This document shows, one piece after another, positions 47,657 through 55,540 of a DNA stretch of 64,000 bases (its first letter is position 1; each line of letters begins with the position of its first letter). The DNA is from an uncultured Flavobacteriaceae bacterium (GTDB taxonomy: Bacteria > Bacteroidota > Bacteroidia > Flavobacteriales > Flavobacteriaceae). The stretch spans positions 34,024 through 98,023 of the forward strand of contig CALGLR010000028.1 of the NCBI GenBank assembly GCA_937959395.1, read 5' to 3'. The notes below the pieces were generated by a model. The model was given only the letters and a program-made list of their open reading frames with translations, did not search any database and was not told the origin of the DNA. Both the position numbers and the translations under genes were made by a program.

Positions 47657-48874
47657 TTAACCAATCATTAAGCATTCATCCCATTTCGTTTTAAAAGGTG
47701 CTAAATAAGATATTAAAGCTAAGCCAATACCTGAGACGCCTTCTAAAAGGTTAACTTCTTTTTTCCAACCTGGGTTATTCCCTCCAACCCATTGGTTATA
47801 ACCTGCGAAACCATTCTTATGAGTTCCCATATCTATCCCTTTTTTTAACCAATATTGTGCCGCTTCTTTAAATATAAGATCTTGAGTTTCTTTATACATA
47901 TGGTTATAAATATGCATTACACCATAAGAACCATGGCATAAACCCGCATCTTTAATTCTAACTTCTTCCAGATCTCTGCGCTTAGTAGAATGTTTAAGAA
48001 CGAGTAGAGATTGATCACACAACTCTTTATTTTTTAACACTTTTCCAGCTTTCCATAAAGAAATAGCGATACCTAAATCTCCATAACACCATGCTAATCT
48101 AGCACTCGCGCTTTTTTTATTTGCTACGGTGATCCAATCTGGAAAACAAGATGAAGCCGATACTGAATCTTTTTTATGTTCTATAACATAATTAACTGCC
48201 TTTTGTAAAAGAGGAAGTGTCTCTTTTTTAAAATCGGAATGCTCTGATAGGCGCCCTAAAAAATTAATAATACTTGATATACCATGAGCTAAACTAAGGT
48301 TATAACCTCTCAATTTTTCATTAAAAATAAGATTAGATTCCCATTTAGCTGTATCTCCATTTATTTGAGCTGTTTCTTTTAATTCATGGACAATTTTTAA
48401 CAGCAGTCTTTTGTAGTTTGATTTTAGTGATGTATCTATTGTGTTTTCGTAGCGCTTAAAGAAATAATAACCTATTCCAATGGCACCATGTAAAAAATCA
48501 TAGAAATTATATTGCTTATCGATACCCAAAGAGTTTTCTAAAAAGCCATCTAAATCACTTAATAAAGCATCAGAATCTATATCAATAAGTTTTTCTTCTT
48601 TTAATAATTCTATTGTCCAAGCTGCTCCAGCAACTCCTGTACAAAATGTAGGTGTATTATAACCTAAATTAATTTTCTCTATAGATTCAACTAGTATTTC
48701 TGTACCAATTTGAGCATTTAATTCTTCATTTTTAAACTTAGAATAATAAAAATGAAACAAAGCAACACCAGTAGAGCCTGTTAAAACACCTATATCTTCA
48801 CTATTTTTGTAATTATGTTGAAGCACATTATTTATTTCTTCAAGCTTATTAATTAGGTCGTTATTTTCGTACAT
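47657..48874 (-). CDS. LanC-like lanthionine cyclase
   Basis: 405 residues, the length of a stand-alone LanC. LanC proteins join cysteine thiols to dehydroamino acids to make lanthionine rings. The three conserved motifs are present: AHGISS (H197), WCYGDLGIA with C263, and GLCHGSYG with C313 and H314; C263, C313 and H314 are the zinc ligands. Flanking repeats of the (alpha/alpha) toroid are visible (LTGSTGVALF, FCTGVAGAAW, FLHGAIGIGYY, LEGVSGIGLALI). It is downstream of two precursor-like peptide genes and separated from the first by a terminator at 48911-48942. No LanB, LanM or RamC-type dehydratase is seen in the window. The start at 48874 is the only convincing one. Alternatively it could be a LanC-like protein with another role, such as glutathione addition. 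Confidence 0.9.
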   Translation of the reverse strand: MYENNDLINKLEEINNVLQHNYKNSEDIGVLTGSTGVALFHFYYSKFKNEELNAQIGTEILVESIEKINLGYNTPTFCTGVAGAAWTIELLKEEKLIDIDSDALLSDLDGFLENSLGIDKQYNFYDFLHGAIGIGYYFFKRYENTIDTSLKSNYKRLLLKIVHELKETAQINGDTAKWESNLIFNEKLRGYNLSLAHGISSIINFLGRLSEHSDFKKETLPLLQKAVNYVIEHKKDSVSASSCFPDWITVANKKSASARLAWCYGDLGIAISLWKAGKVLKNKELCDQSLLVLKHSTKRRDLEEVRIKDAGLCHGSYGVMHIYNHMYKETQDLIFKEAAQYWLKKGIDMGTHKNGFAGYNQWVGGNNPGWKKEVNLLEGVSGIGLALISYLAPFKTKWDECLMIG

Positions 48875-48910
48875 ATTAAAAGAGAACGGTTAATAGAATA
48901 TACTTATTAC

Positions 48911-48942
48911 AAAAAAACAAGCTGTCAAATATAATTGACAGC
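48911..48942 (-). terminator. Terminator between the 49-residue precursor gene and the LanC-like gene
   Basis: Stem gctgtcaa/ttgacagc (48921-48928 and 48935-48942) with a six-base loop, followed on the minus strand by a run of seven T. It ends the precursor transcript about 40 bases after its stop; only 37 bases remain before the LanC start, with no recognised promoter, so LanC is probably made from read-through at a lower level. Confidence 0.75.
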
Positions 48943-48980
48943 CTGCATTCATTTTTAAATAATTAATGGTACTCTCTAAA

Positions 48981-49130
48981 TTAATAACATTGTATTCCTG
49001 GAGGAGGACATGTATTAAGAGCATCTAAAGTTGGGCAACAATGCGTACCTCCACCTCCGTTTACTTTATTAGATTCCAACTTACTTATTACTTCTTTGTT
49101 CAATTTTAAATTCTCAAGTGCTTTTTTCAT
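48981..49130 (-). CDS. Class I lanthipeptide-type precursor peptide (49 residues)
   Basis: A short frame not long enough for many gene finders. The leader reads MKKALENLKLNKEVISKL followed by ESNKVNGGGG: the KLxLNKExIxxL motif and the double-glycine end are those of Bacteroidota class I lanthipeptide and related ribosomal peptide precursors. The C-terminal core starts at Gly28 or Thr29 and has Thr29, Thr34, Thr40 and Cys31, Cys32, Cys41, Cys48, with a PPP stretch (42-44). The Thr/Cys content is what a dehydratase plus LanC would need for up to three or four rings. The LanC-like gene is next on the strand. No bacteriocin activity is implied by the sequence alone. Confidence 0.85.
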   Translation of the reverse strand: MKKALENLKLNKEVISKLESNKVNGGGGTHCCPTLDALNTCPPPGIQCY

Positions 49131-49284
49131 GATGTTAATAATTAAGATTTTTAAATTACCTACTCTATTATAAAGGTTTTCGGTTTCGCCTTATTCGCTA
49201 TTAATAACAATATTGTTGATTTAAAATTAAAGAAGTACATGCAAAATAAAAAGAAGAGATGCTTTATATTGAATAAAATAGGGT

Positions 49285-49320
49285 AATAAAAAAGACGCTG
49301 TAAATACAGCGCCTTTTTAT
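49285..49320 (-). terminator. Terminator after the second precursor-like gene
   Basis: Stem CGCTGTA/TACAGCG (49296-49302 and 49305-49311) with a two-base centre, flanked by A and T runs. On the minus strand it follows the stop at 49393 by about 80 bases and is followed by a T-run, so the two precursor genes probably have separate transcripts. Confidence 0.7.
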
Positions 49321-49392
49321 GGCTTATTTAAGAATATGAGTTCTTTAATAACGAACTTCAAATTCTATATCGTCTATTTAAAAAGATCTCAA

Positions 49393-49584
49393 TTAATTAA
49401 CTTGAACCGTATTTGGACAAACTATCATTGAAGGCCTACCATCTGCTCCAGCTCCAGGATGATTCTCCCAGCCCGGCTCTGTTGGAAGACAATCACCTCC
49501 CTTAATATTATGCAATACATTTGGGTTTATCTTTGCTATTACTAGCTTCTTTAAAGTCATTTTTCTCTCTATCTGTTTTTTCAT
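49393..49584 (-). CDS. Second precursor-like peptide with GG leader (63 residues)
   Basis: The leader contains LKKLVIAKINPNVLHNIKGG, similar in pattern to the KLxLxK-type leader of the neighbouring peptide and ending in a double-glycine. The core after residue 30 begins DCLPTEPGWENHPGAGADGR and ends MIVCPNTVQVN, with only two cysteines (Cys32 and Cys56), two threonines and one serine, and many Gly, Pro and Asn. This allows at most two rings. The start at 49584 is likely, but an AGAGA-preceded ATG at 49563 (codon 8) is possible. Two exact-type repeats of ATTGTTGTTTT lie in its leader. Other RiPP classes with GG leaders are an alternative. Confidence 0.7.
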   Translation of the reverse strand: MKKQIERKMTLKKLVIAKINPNVLHNIKGGDCLPTEPGWENHPGAGADGRPSMIVCPNTVQVN

Positions 49585-49686
49585 GAGATTGTTGTTTTTA
49601 TAATTAATAATATTAATAGCACTCTAAAATTGTTGTTTTATATCATCATAATATTAACCTTTATGTTGCTTATATCATAGTTTATA

Positions 49687-49712
49687 AACCCTAGATTAAA
49701 CAAAATAGGGTT
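49687..49712. promoter_or_regulatory. Dyad AACCCTA-N12-TAGGGTT upstream of the second precursor gene
   Basis: Perfect seven-base inverted repeats at 49687-49693 and 49706-49712, about 103 bases upstream of the precursor ATG and 12 bases beyond the stop of the TPR-AraC regulator. The half-site CCCTATTTT recurs near 49279 upstream of the first precursor gene. It could bind the adjacent regulator, but no experiment is implied by the sequence. Confidence 0.4.
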
Positions 49713-49723
49713 AGTTATTTCAT

Positions 49724-51403
49724 CTATTTAATCTCTGCTTCTAATTTCTCTATTTGCTTGATATAATAGGACGGATTAAAACCAGTTTTAGCTTTAAAAT
49801 GTTTAGCAAAAGAATAATCACTTTTATAACCAACCTCTGTTGCTATAGATTTTATTGAAAATGATCGAAATTGTTTGTTGTTTTTTAATCGCTTAATGGT
49901 GTAATCAATTCTTAAGTCATTAATATAATCGTTGAAATTTTTATTTTTATGTGTATTAATGATTTTAGATAAATACGTTGCATTTGTTTTTACTTTTTTA
50001 GCGACAGATCTTAAATTACAATTATAATTTAAATAGTATTCTTGTTGTTCAAGCCTATCTAACCCCTTAATAATTGCTGCAACTTTAGCATCATCTATAA
50101 TGACTTCTTTTGTTGTTGAAGTACTACTTTTATATTCAGTCGTTTCTAATACATTAATTTTTTTTAATAAATCATCGAATAGAACTTTATTAGACTTTTG
50201 TTTTCTTCTATAATTTATCAGAAACAAAATGAGCGTTAATATTCCAATTGAGAAAACGATTAAAATAGAGGTGTATTTTTGTTTACTCTTTACTTTATCC
50301 TTTTTAAGCACCTCTATTTCTGAATCTAAATATTCATTATCTTCTTTATAAATCTTATTTAATGTTTTGACTTGGTTGGTTTCGAACTTATCTTTTAACT
50401 GCGTATGCCTATCGTACCAATCTTCAGATTCATCTACTAAACCTAGTTTTTTATAACTTTTAGAAAGTAATAAATAAGTCTCCAGAACCCGACCTCTTTC
50501 AGGGTTTATTGTATCTCCAAAAAGCTTTACAACTTCATTTAATTCTAAAATAGCTTTTTCGTACTCGCCTTTCTCATAAAAACAATGTGCTTTAGCATAC
50601 TTAAGATTAATTGAAAGTTTATTGTTCTTAATATTATTATCTTGAATTACTTTTTCTGCATTAATTAAATATTTTTTTGCATTTTCAAAATCATTCTTCA
50701 AACAAAAAACAATTCCTTTTTTTGTATAAAGATCTATAAGTCCAGCATTATAGTTTAAGTTCTTACTCATTTCAATGCCTTTATTTATTGAATAAAGAGA
50801 AGAATCAATTTGTTTGAGATCTAGATGGATTTCACTTTTTACAGTAATAAGATTAATTTGATTTTTACTTGCACTTATACTTTTAGATACTGAATTGCAT
50901 GTTTTTAAAGCCTTTTTATATTCTTTCATCCGTCTAAAGATAATCGCAGAATTAGTAAGCGCTAATGCTTCAAAGTTTAAGTTTTTTGTTTTCTTAGAAT
51001 AATCAATAGATTTATAATAAGCATCTATTGCTTCTTGGTTTTTCCAATCTTGAAGAAATATATTTCCTAATCTTAAATACGCATAAGATAAGAGCTTATC
51101 ATTCTTAATCATATTTGAATAATGTATCGCCTTATCTACATAATAACGACTTCTACTATACGCTTCTTTTCTATAAAAAGCATCTCCTATCTTAAGATAA
51201 TGCTGGGCTGTATTTTCCTTAGAAACATCTAATTTTAAAAGATCTAATTCATGACTTTGAGCAGTCTCAAAATCGGAATTTATAATAGCCTCAATTATCT
51301 CTGATGCAGATTCATTTTGTGCTTGAAAATCCTGTATTACAAGAAACACAGATATGACTAACGTTATGTATGTTTTCAAAAACTTATATAATTTATAAGG
51401 CAT
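49724..51403 (-). CDS. Membrane-anchored TPR sensor with C-terminal AraC-type DNA-binding domain
   Basis: 559 residues from the ATG at 51403, giving a signal-like N-terminus (MPYKLYKFLKTYITLVISVFLVIQDFQAQ). An upstream ATG at 51472 lies inside a mobile-like repeat (51465-51624), so it is rejected. About seven tetratricopeptide repeats (60-330) precede a single membrane segment (about 377-398, YTSILIVFSIGILTLILFLINY), a linker, and a two-helix-turn-helix AraC domain at about 465-550 (LRSVAKKVKTNATYLSKIINTHKNKNFNDYINDLRIDYTIKRL, then SIKSIATEVGYKSDYSFAKHFKAKTGFNPSYYI). The fold is a known Bacteroidota one-component regulator with an extracytoplasmic TPR sensor. It is upstream of the two precursor genes, so it may control them. 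Confidence 0.88.
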   Translation of the reverse strand: MPYKLYKFLKTYITLVISVFLVIQDFQAQNESASEIIEAIINSDFETAQSHELDLLKLDVSKENTAQHYLKIGDAFYRKEAYSRSRYYVDKAIHYSNMIKNDKLLSYAYLRLGNIFLQDWKNQEAIDAYYKSIDYSKKTKNLNFEALALTNSAIIFRRMKEYKKALKTCNSVSKSISASKNQINLITVKSEIHLDLKQIDSSLYSINKGIEMSKNLNYNAGLIDLYTKKGIVFCLKNDFENAKKYLINAEKVIQDNNIKNNKLSINLKYAKAHCFYEKGEYEKAILELNEVVKLFGDTINPERGRVLETYLLLSKSYKKLGLVDESEDWYDRHTQLKDKFETNQVKTLNKIYKEDNEYLDSEIEVLKKDKVKSKQKYTSILIVFSIGILTLILFLINYRRKQKSNKVLFDDLLKKINVLETTEYKSSTSTTKEVIIDDAKVAAIIKGLDRLEQQEYYLNYNCNLRSVAKKVKTNATYLSKIINTHKNKNFNDYINDLRIDYTIKRLKNNKQFRSFSIKSIATEVGYKSDYSFAKHFKAKTGFNPSYYIKQIEKLEAEIK

Positions 51404-51464
51404 ATAGATTACTTTATAAAATAATAACCTGGAAGTGCTACTATTTTTTTGAGAAATAGTAGAT

Positions 51465-51624
51465 GAAGTCATTTAAACTTTTTCCATTTGCTAAAAAATT
51501 GACCTTTTAAGCCCATTTTTGTTTTTTTTTTATTTCCGTAGCGATGCTATGCAACTCAAAAAAGCCTTCAAATGAACATAAAATTTCTAATTTTCGCTTA
51601 AACGTTAAAAGTTTAAATCACTTC
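51465..51624. repeat. MITE-like element, copy 2 (160 bases, inverted terminal repeats)
   Basis: The ends read GAAGTCATTTAAACTTTTT and GTTAAAAGTTTAAATCACTTC-type sequence, inverted repeats with one or two mismatches over about 18 bases. The core CGATGCTATG and the flanking TCAAAAAAG/TTCTAATTTTCGCTT stretches match copy 1 at 25524-25682, in the same orientation. It separates queG from the TPR-AraC regulator. Confidence 0.75.
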
Positions 51625-51699
51625 AGTGTTAGAATTTACTTTTGTGCTTAAAAGTAATAAAAATGTTTCTTTATAACAGAATACAACGATCTAAAAAAA

Positions 51700-52629
51700 T
51701 TATTCTTTTAAAAACTTAATATTACGTTCCAAACCGGAAAACTTAGTTCGTTTTACTGCCGATTTTTGAAATACTTTTTTAAAAACGTCTTCCGTTATTT
51801 CTTCCCAATCTTTTTTAGTCATATCTAACAATTCAGGATGCGGGTTAAATAAGGGCTCTTTATGCGGTTTAGAAAATTTATTCCAAGGACAAACATCTTG
51901 ACAAACATCGCAACCAAACATCCAATCATCAAATTGCCCTTTCATTTCTGTTGGGAGTTGGTCTTTTAATTCTATAGTAAAATAAGAAATGCATTTACTA
52001 CCATCTACAACATAAGGTTCTACAATTGCTTGTGTAGGGCACGCATCAATACATGCTGTGCAAGTCCCACAATGGTCTGTTGTTATGGAATCGTATTGCA
52101 AATCTAAATCTATAATAAGTTCAGCAATAAAATAAAACGAGCCTACTTGTTGGGTTAATAAATTACTATGTTTCCCTATCCAGCCCAAACCAGATTTTGC
52201 AGCCCAAGCTTTATCTAAAACTGGAGCTGAGTCTACAAAAGCACGTCCATGTACTTCTCCTATTTCTTCTTGAATAAAATGAGTGAGCTCTTTTAATTTT
52301 GTTTTTATAACATGGTGATAATCGTTACCATAAGCATACTTCGATAGTTTAGGAGCAGTAGCATCCTTTTGTACTTCTGATGGATAATAATTTAATAATA
52401 ATGAAATAACACTTTTTGAATCGTCAACTAGTTTAGTTGGGTCTAAACGTTTGTCGAAATGATTCTCCATATACTTCATTTCTCCATGCGCGTTATTTTT
52501 AAGCCACTTCTCTAACCGAGGCGCTTCGACTTCTAAAAATTCAGCTTTACTAATACCGCAAGATAAAAAGCCCAAGCGTTTGGCTTCGGTTTTTATGAGT
52601 TGAGCATTTTTTTCTTTGTTATTTATCAT
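51700..52629 (-). CDS. queG: Epoxyqueuosine reductase QueG
   Basis: 309 residues. QueG is a cobalamin- and [4Fe-4S]-dependent enzyme that converts epoxyqueuosine to queuosine in tRNA. The two cluster motifs are [16 protein letters not shown] (about 192-207) and [15 protein letters not shown] (about 241-255), with the domain opening [19 protein letters not shown] and [12 protein letters not shown]. Its ATG overlaps the TGA of the disrupted NTPase upstream by four bases (ATGA), so it was probably translationally coupled to it. Confidence 0.95.
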   Translation of the reverse strand: MINNKEKNAQLIKTEAKRLGFLSCGISKAEFLEVEAPRLEKWLKNNAHGEMKYMENHFDKRLDPTKLVDDSKSVISLLLNYYPSEVQKDATAPKLSKYAYGNDYHHVIKTKLKELTHFIQEEIGEVHGRAFVDSAPVLDKAWAAKSGLGWIGKHSNLLTQQVGSFYFIAELIIDLDLQYDSITTDHCGTCTACIDACPTQAIVEPYVVDGSKCISYFTIELKDQLPTEMKGQFDDWMFGCDVCQDVCPWNKFSKPHKEPLFNPHPELLDMTKKDWEEITEDVFKKVFQKSAVKRTKFSGLERNIKFLKE

Positions 52630-54084
52630 TTTTTAATAAGCCCAAAATAAACGTTGACAGCAGGTTTTAAAAAAGAGAAGTAGTTTAACTGATCGATTCC
52701 AATCTCATGATTCTTATGATTTCTTATTTCTTTACAACTCATTCCTATACTTTTCCCCATTCTATCGATTATAGTATTACATACAAATGTATTCATCTTA
52801 AAAGATAAATTAAAATCTTTATTTTCAAAAGCCTCGTATTCTTGTATAGTATACGTATTATGGTTGATAAATAATAAAAGATTAGAGATATAATCTAAAA
52901 AAACGTCCCTTGTTAAAGGACTTACATTAACTATTTCATCGTTCTCCGCTTTTTCAATTATTTTTAGAAATTCCTTATTATTATTGAAAAATGTTACAAA
53001 AAAAAGGATTATTAAATCCGCATGCAAAGTATACAATTGAAGTATTGTGCTTTGTTTTGATAAATTTTTCATCTTAGTTCTATATGAAGAACTAAGTTTA
53101 ACCGATCTTTTAAATTTTACTAAATTTCTAAAACTAATTAGTTTCTTATCTAATAATTCGTTCAATATAAATTTAATGTGGTCATAAACACCATTTCTGT
53201 CAAACACATTATGTCCCGCATCTGTTTCTATTTTGCTCAAATAAGAACTAATTATCTCTTTAATAAGAGAAGAAGAATTATACCAATAAATATCATCATA
53301 AAATTTATTAATATAACCACTAAAATTAGAATTCAAGCCATATCTATGAGTAAATACACTTTCAATATTATTATAATCACAAACTAAAATAACCTTATCA
53401 AAATCAAATTTATTATCATTCTCAACTCCACCAAAATCAATATGCGCAGAAAAAATATTTAATAATCTAAATATATGATCTGGATCTAATCTATCTAAAT
53501 CATCTATAACTAATACTACTTTTTTTTTATTTTTTTCTTTAACCTCTGAAATTAGCTTCCTGATTAATTCTGTAAAAAAATCTTCTTCATAGATATGCCC
53601 TTTTTCTTTGGTAGATTCTTCCAATGAAGTTTGAATTTCCTCTAAATCATCTTCTTGAAAAGATTGATGAAATTCAAGATACTTATCCTTAAGATACTTT
53701 AATTGACTGTAAACTTTCAAAGTTCCAGAACCATATTTCCCTGCAAAATTTAAAAAAGACATTAGGAAATCTAGTTTGTTTTCTAAATTTGTTGTAGAAG
53801 TTAGATATGTATAAAGAGTTAATTGATAAGGAATTTTCTTTAGGTATCTTTCCTATTAACTGAAATAGGACATCATACTTAATTAGTTCAAAAATATCTT
53901 TATTAGATGCTACTGAATAATTAACAGGATAAATAGGTATACTTTCGTAACCTTCATTGTCAGTAAAAAAATCATTTATAAAAGTTGTTTTACCACTTCC
54001 ATATACTCCAGAAAATAACAACTTAGAATTAGTATCTAACTTTTCTTTAAAGTCTTCAAATGGAATTGGGATTTTATCTAACAT
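52626..54084 (-). pseudogene. KAP-family P-loop NTPase, disrupted by a one-base frameshift
   Basis: Two overlapping frames together make one 485-residue KAP-type NTPase. The first (54084 to 53689, 131 residues) has Walker A GVYGSGKTTFIND (about 26-38); the second (to 52626) has Walker B KKVVLVIDDLDRLDPDHIFRLLNIF, a sensor-like VILVCDYNNIESVF and a C-terminal domain. Removing one A from the run of four at 53834-53837 (minus strand AAAA) joins KIPKE to IPYQLTLYTYLTSTTN-type sequence and reaches the second frame, which is open upstream of its apparent start. KAP NTPases include phage-exclusion and membrane-associated proteins. The frameshift may be an inactivating mutation, a sequencing error or a slippage site. 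It sits between P450 and queG, on the same strand. Confidence 0.8.
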
Positions 54085-54099
54085 ATATTTAATTTTAGA

Positions 54100-55431
54100 T
54101 CATGACTTCCTTTTCTCAAATCTAAGAAAGGCGTTTTTTGGTTTCAATGTAATTAAAGGCGTAATATCTATAGTCTCAAATTCCGGATGTATTTTATACG
54201 TCTTTAACAATTCGGTCACTGCAATAATCATTTCGAACATTGCAAAATTATTACCAATACATTTTCTTGGCCCCGCTCCAAATGGGAAATATTGAGATGA
54301 AAACGGTCTGCTACCTTCATCAAATCGTTCTGGATCAAATTTTTCTGGTTGTTCCCATAGATTAGGATGGCGATGCATCTCATAAACCGAAAAGAGTAAA
54401 TTACAACCAGGTTCAAATTCCATCCCGTTAAAACTATCTGATTCAATATTAACGCGATCTATAAAATAAGCTGGCGGATACAAACGCATAGATTCTTCTA
54501 ACACCTGTTGGCAGGTTTTAGATGTCGCAATTCGTGACATTAAATCGGTTTCAGGTGTTATTAAGTTTATATACTCCTTATAAATTTTATCTTGCCATTC
54601 TGGATGTTTTGCGAGTAATTGAAATGTAAACGTTAATGCATTTGCAGTGGTTTCATGTCCTGCTGTAAAGATGATTAGTATTTCATCAATCAATTGGGTT
54701 TCGCTCATGGTTCCTCCATCATCATATTTCGTTTCGAGCAACATATCCAATAAATCATCATAGCGTTTTCCTGATGCTTTTCTTTCCTCTACGATCCCTT
54801 TTAAAATAATCCTGGCTTCTTGCGCTAATTTTAAATAACGGTCTAGAGTTCCACTAATTTTAAACCACCATGCTAAATAGGGTTGACGCAATTCTCGTAC
54901 AAGCATTCCTTGATTCGCTTCTGTAATATACTGAAGTCGCTCCATATCTTTTCCTTTTGCGGCTTTTATAAATAGTGATTTCACTACCGTTTGAAAAGCG
55001 AGATCATTAAGAAGCGGAAAGATATCTGTTGTTTTTTCGGGTTGGATTTTTTTGAATTCTAACGCTATGGTTTCTTGCATCCCGCCAATTAGATTTTCAA
55101 GTTGTTTCTTATGAAAAGCAGGCTGTATCATCTTACGTTGCCTTTTCCATTTCTCGCCTTCTGATGTTAATAAACCTTCTCCAACATACTTTACTAAATC
55201 TTCAGTTTGAATTTTAGACTTGGAGTAATTTTTTTGGTTTTTTTGTAAAACATATTGAGCTAATCCTGCATCACGACAAAAAAAAATTTTCGTATTGAAT
55301 CCTACATTTAATTTAAAGATATCCCCTTTTTCTATGAAATTCTTATTATGAAAAGGCAAAGGGTTTTTAAGAATTTCAAGTGAATGCTTGAGAAACTTTA
55401 ACAAAGACACTTCTGGTATTTTTTTCTCCAT
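54100..55431 (-). CDS. Cytochrome P450
   Basis: 443 residues. The heme-binding loop FGAGPRKCIGNNFA has the thiolate ligand C391; the I-helix oxygen motif is AGHETTAN (about 254-261), the ExxR motif is EESMRLYPP, and the PERF-type sequence is FDPERFDEG. The length and the C-terminal region resemble bacterial class I P450s related to the CYP102/CYP4-like fatty acid hydroxylases. No ferredoxin or reductase gene is nearby. The stop lies 16 bases before the disrupted NTPase, suggesting an operon ruvB-P450-NTPase-queG. Confidence 0.93.
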   Translation of the reverse strand: MEKKIPEVSLLKFLKHSLEILKNPLPFHNKNFIEKGDIFKLNVGFNTKIFFCRDAGLAQYVLQKNQKNYSKSKIQTEDLVKYVGEGLLTSEGEKWKRQRKMIQPAFHKKQLENLIGGMQETIALEFKKIQPEKTTDIFPLLNDLAFQTVVKSLFIKAAKGKDMERLQYITEANQGMLVRELRQPYLAWWFKISGTLDRYLKLAQEARIILKGIVEERKASGKRYDDLLDMLLETKYDDGGTMSETQLIDEILIIFTAGHETTANALTFTFQLLAKHPEWQDKIYKEYINLITPETDLMSRIATSKTCQQVLEESMRLYPPAYFIDRVNIESDSFNGMEFEPGCNLLFSVYEMHRHPNLWEQPEKFDPERFDEGSRPFSSQYFPFGAGPRKCIGNNFAMFEMIIAVTELLKTYKIHPEFETIDITPLITLKPKNAFLRFEKRKS

Positions 55432-55540
55432 TTATTCCTATTCTTAATCCTTTCCATAGGAAAGGAACCTGATGTGTTAATACGACATTTAAGAACTCTA
55501 ATTATTCTTAATTCTTTCCTTGAGAAGGTTGGGCTGGAAT

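Noticed and set aside
47657..48874. LanC-like gene considered as a eukaryote-type LanCL glutathione transferase
   Set aside because: Kept as LanC-like because precursor-like peptides are encoded next to it, though the sequence alone cannot exclude another thiol-addition role.
49131..49284. Possible promoter of the first precursor gene (TTATTTTG-like word at about 49240)
   Set aside because: The spacing differs by one base from TAnnTTTG and no -33 element fits, so no promoter is claimed.
52626..53762. Separate 378-residue gene starting at 53762
   Set aside because: The frame is open beyond this ATG and its upstream codons continue the NTPase sequence; it is the second half of a frameshifted KAP NTPase.
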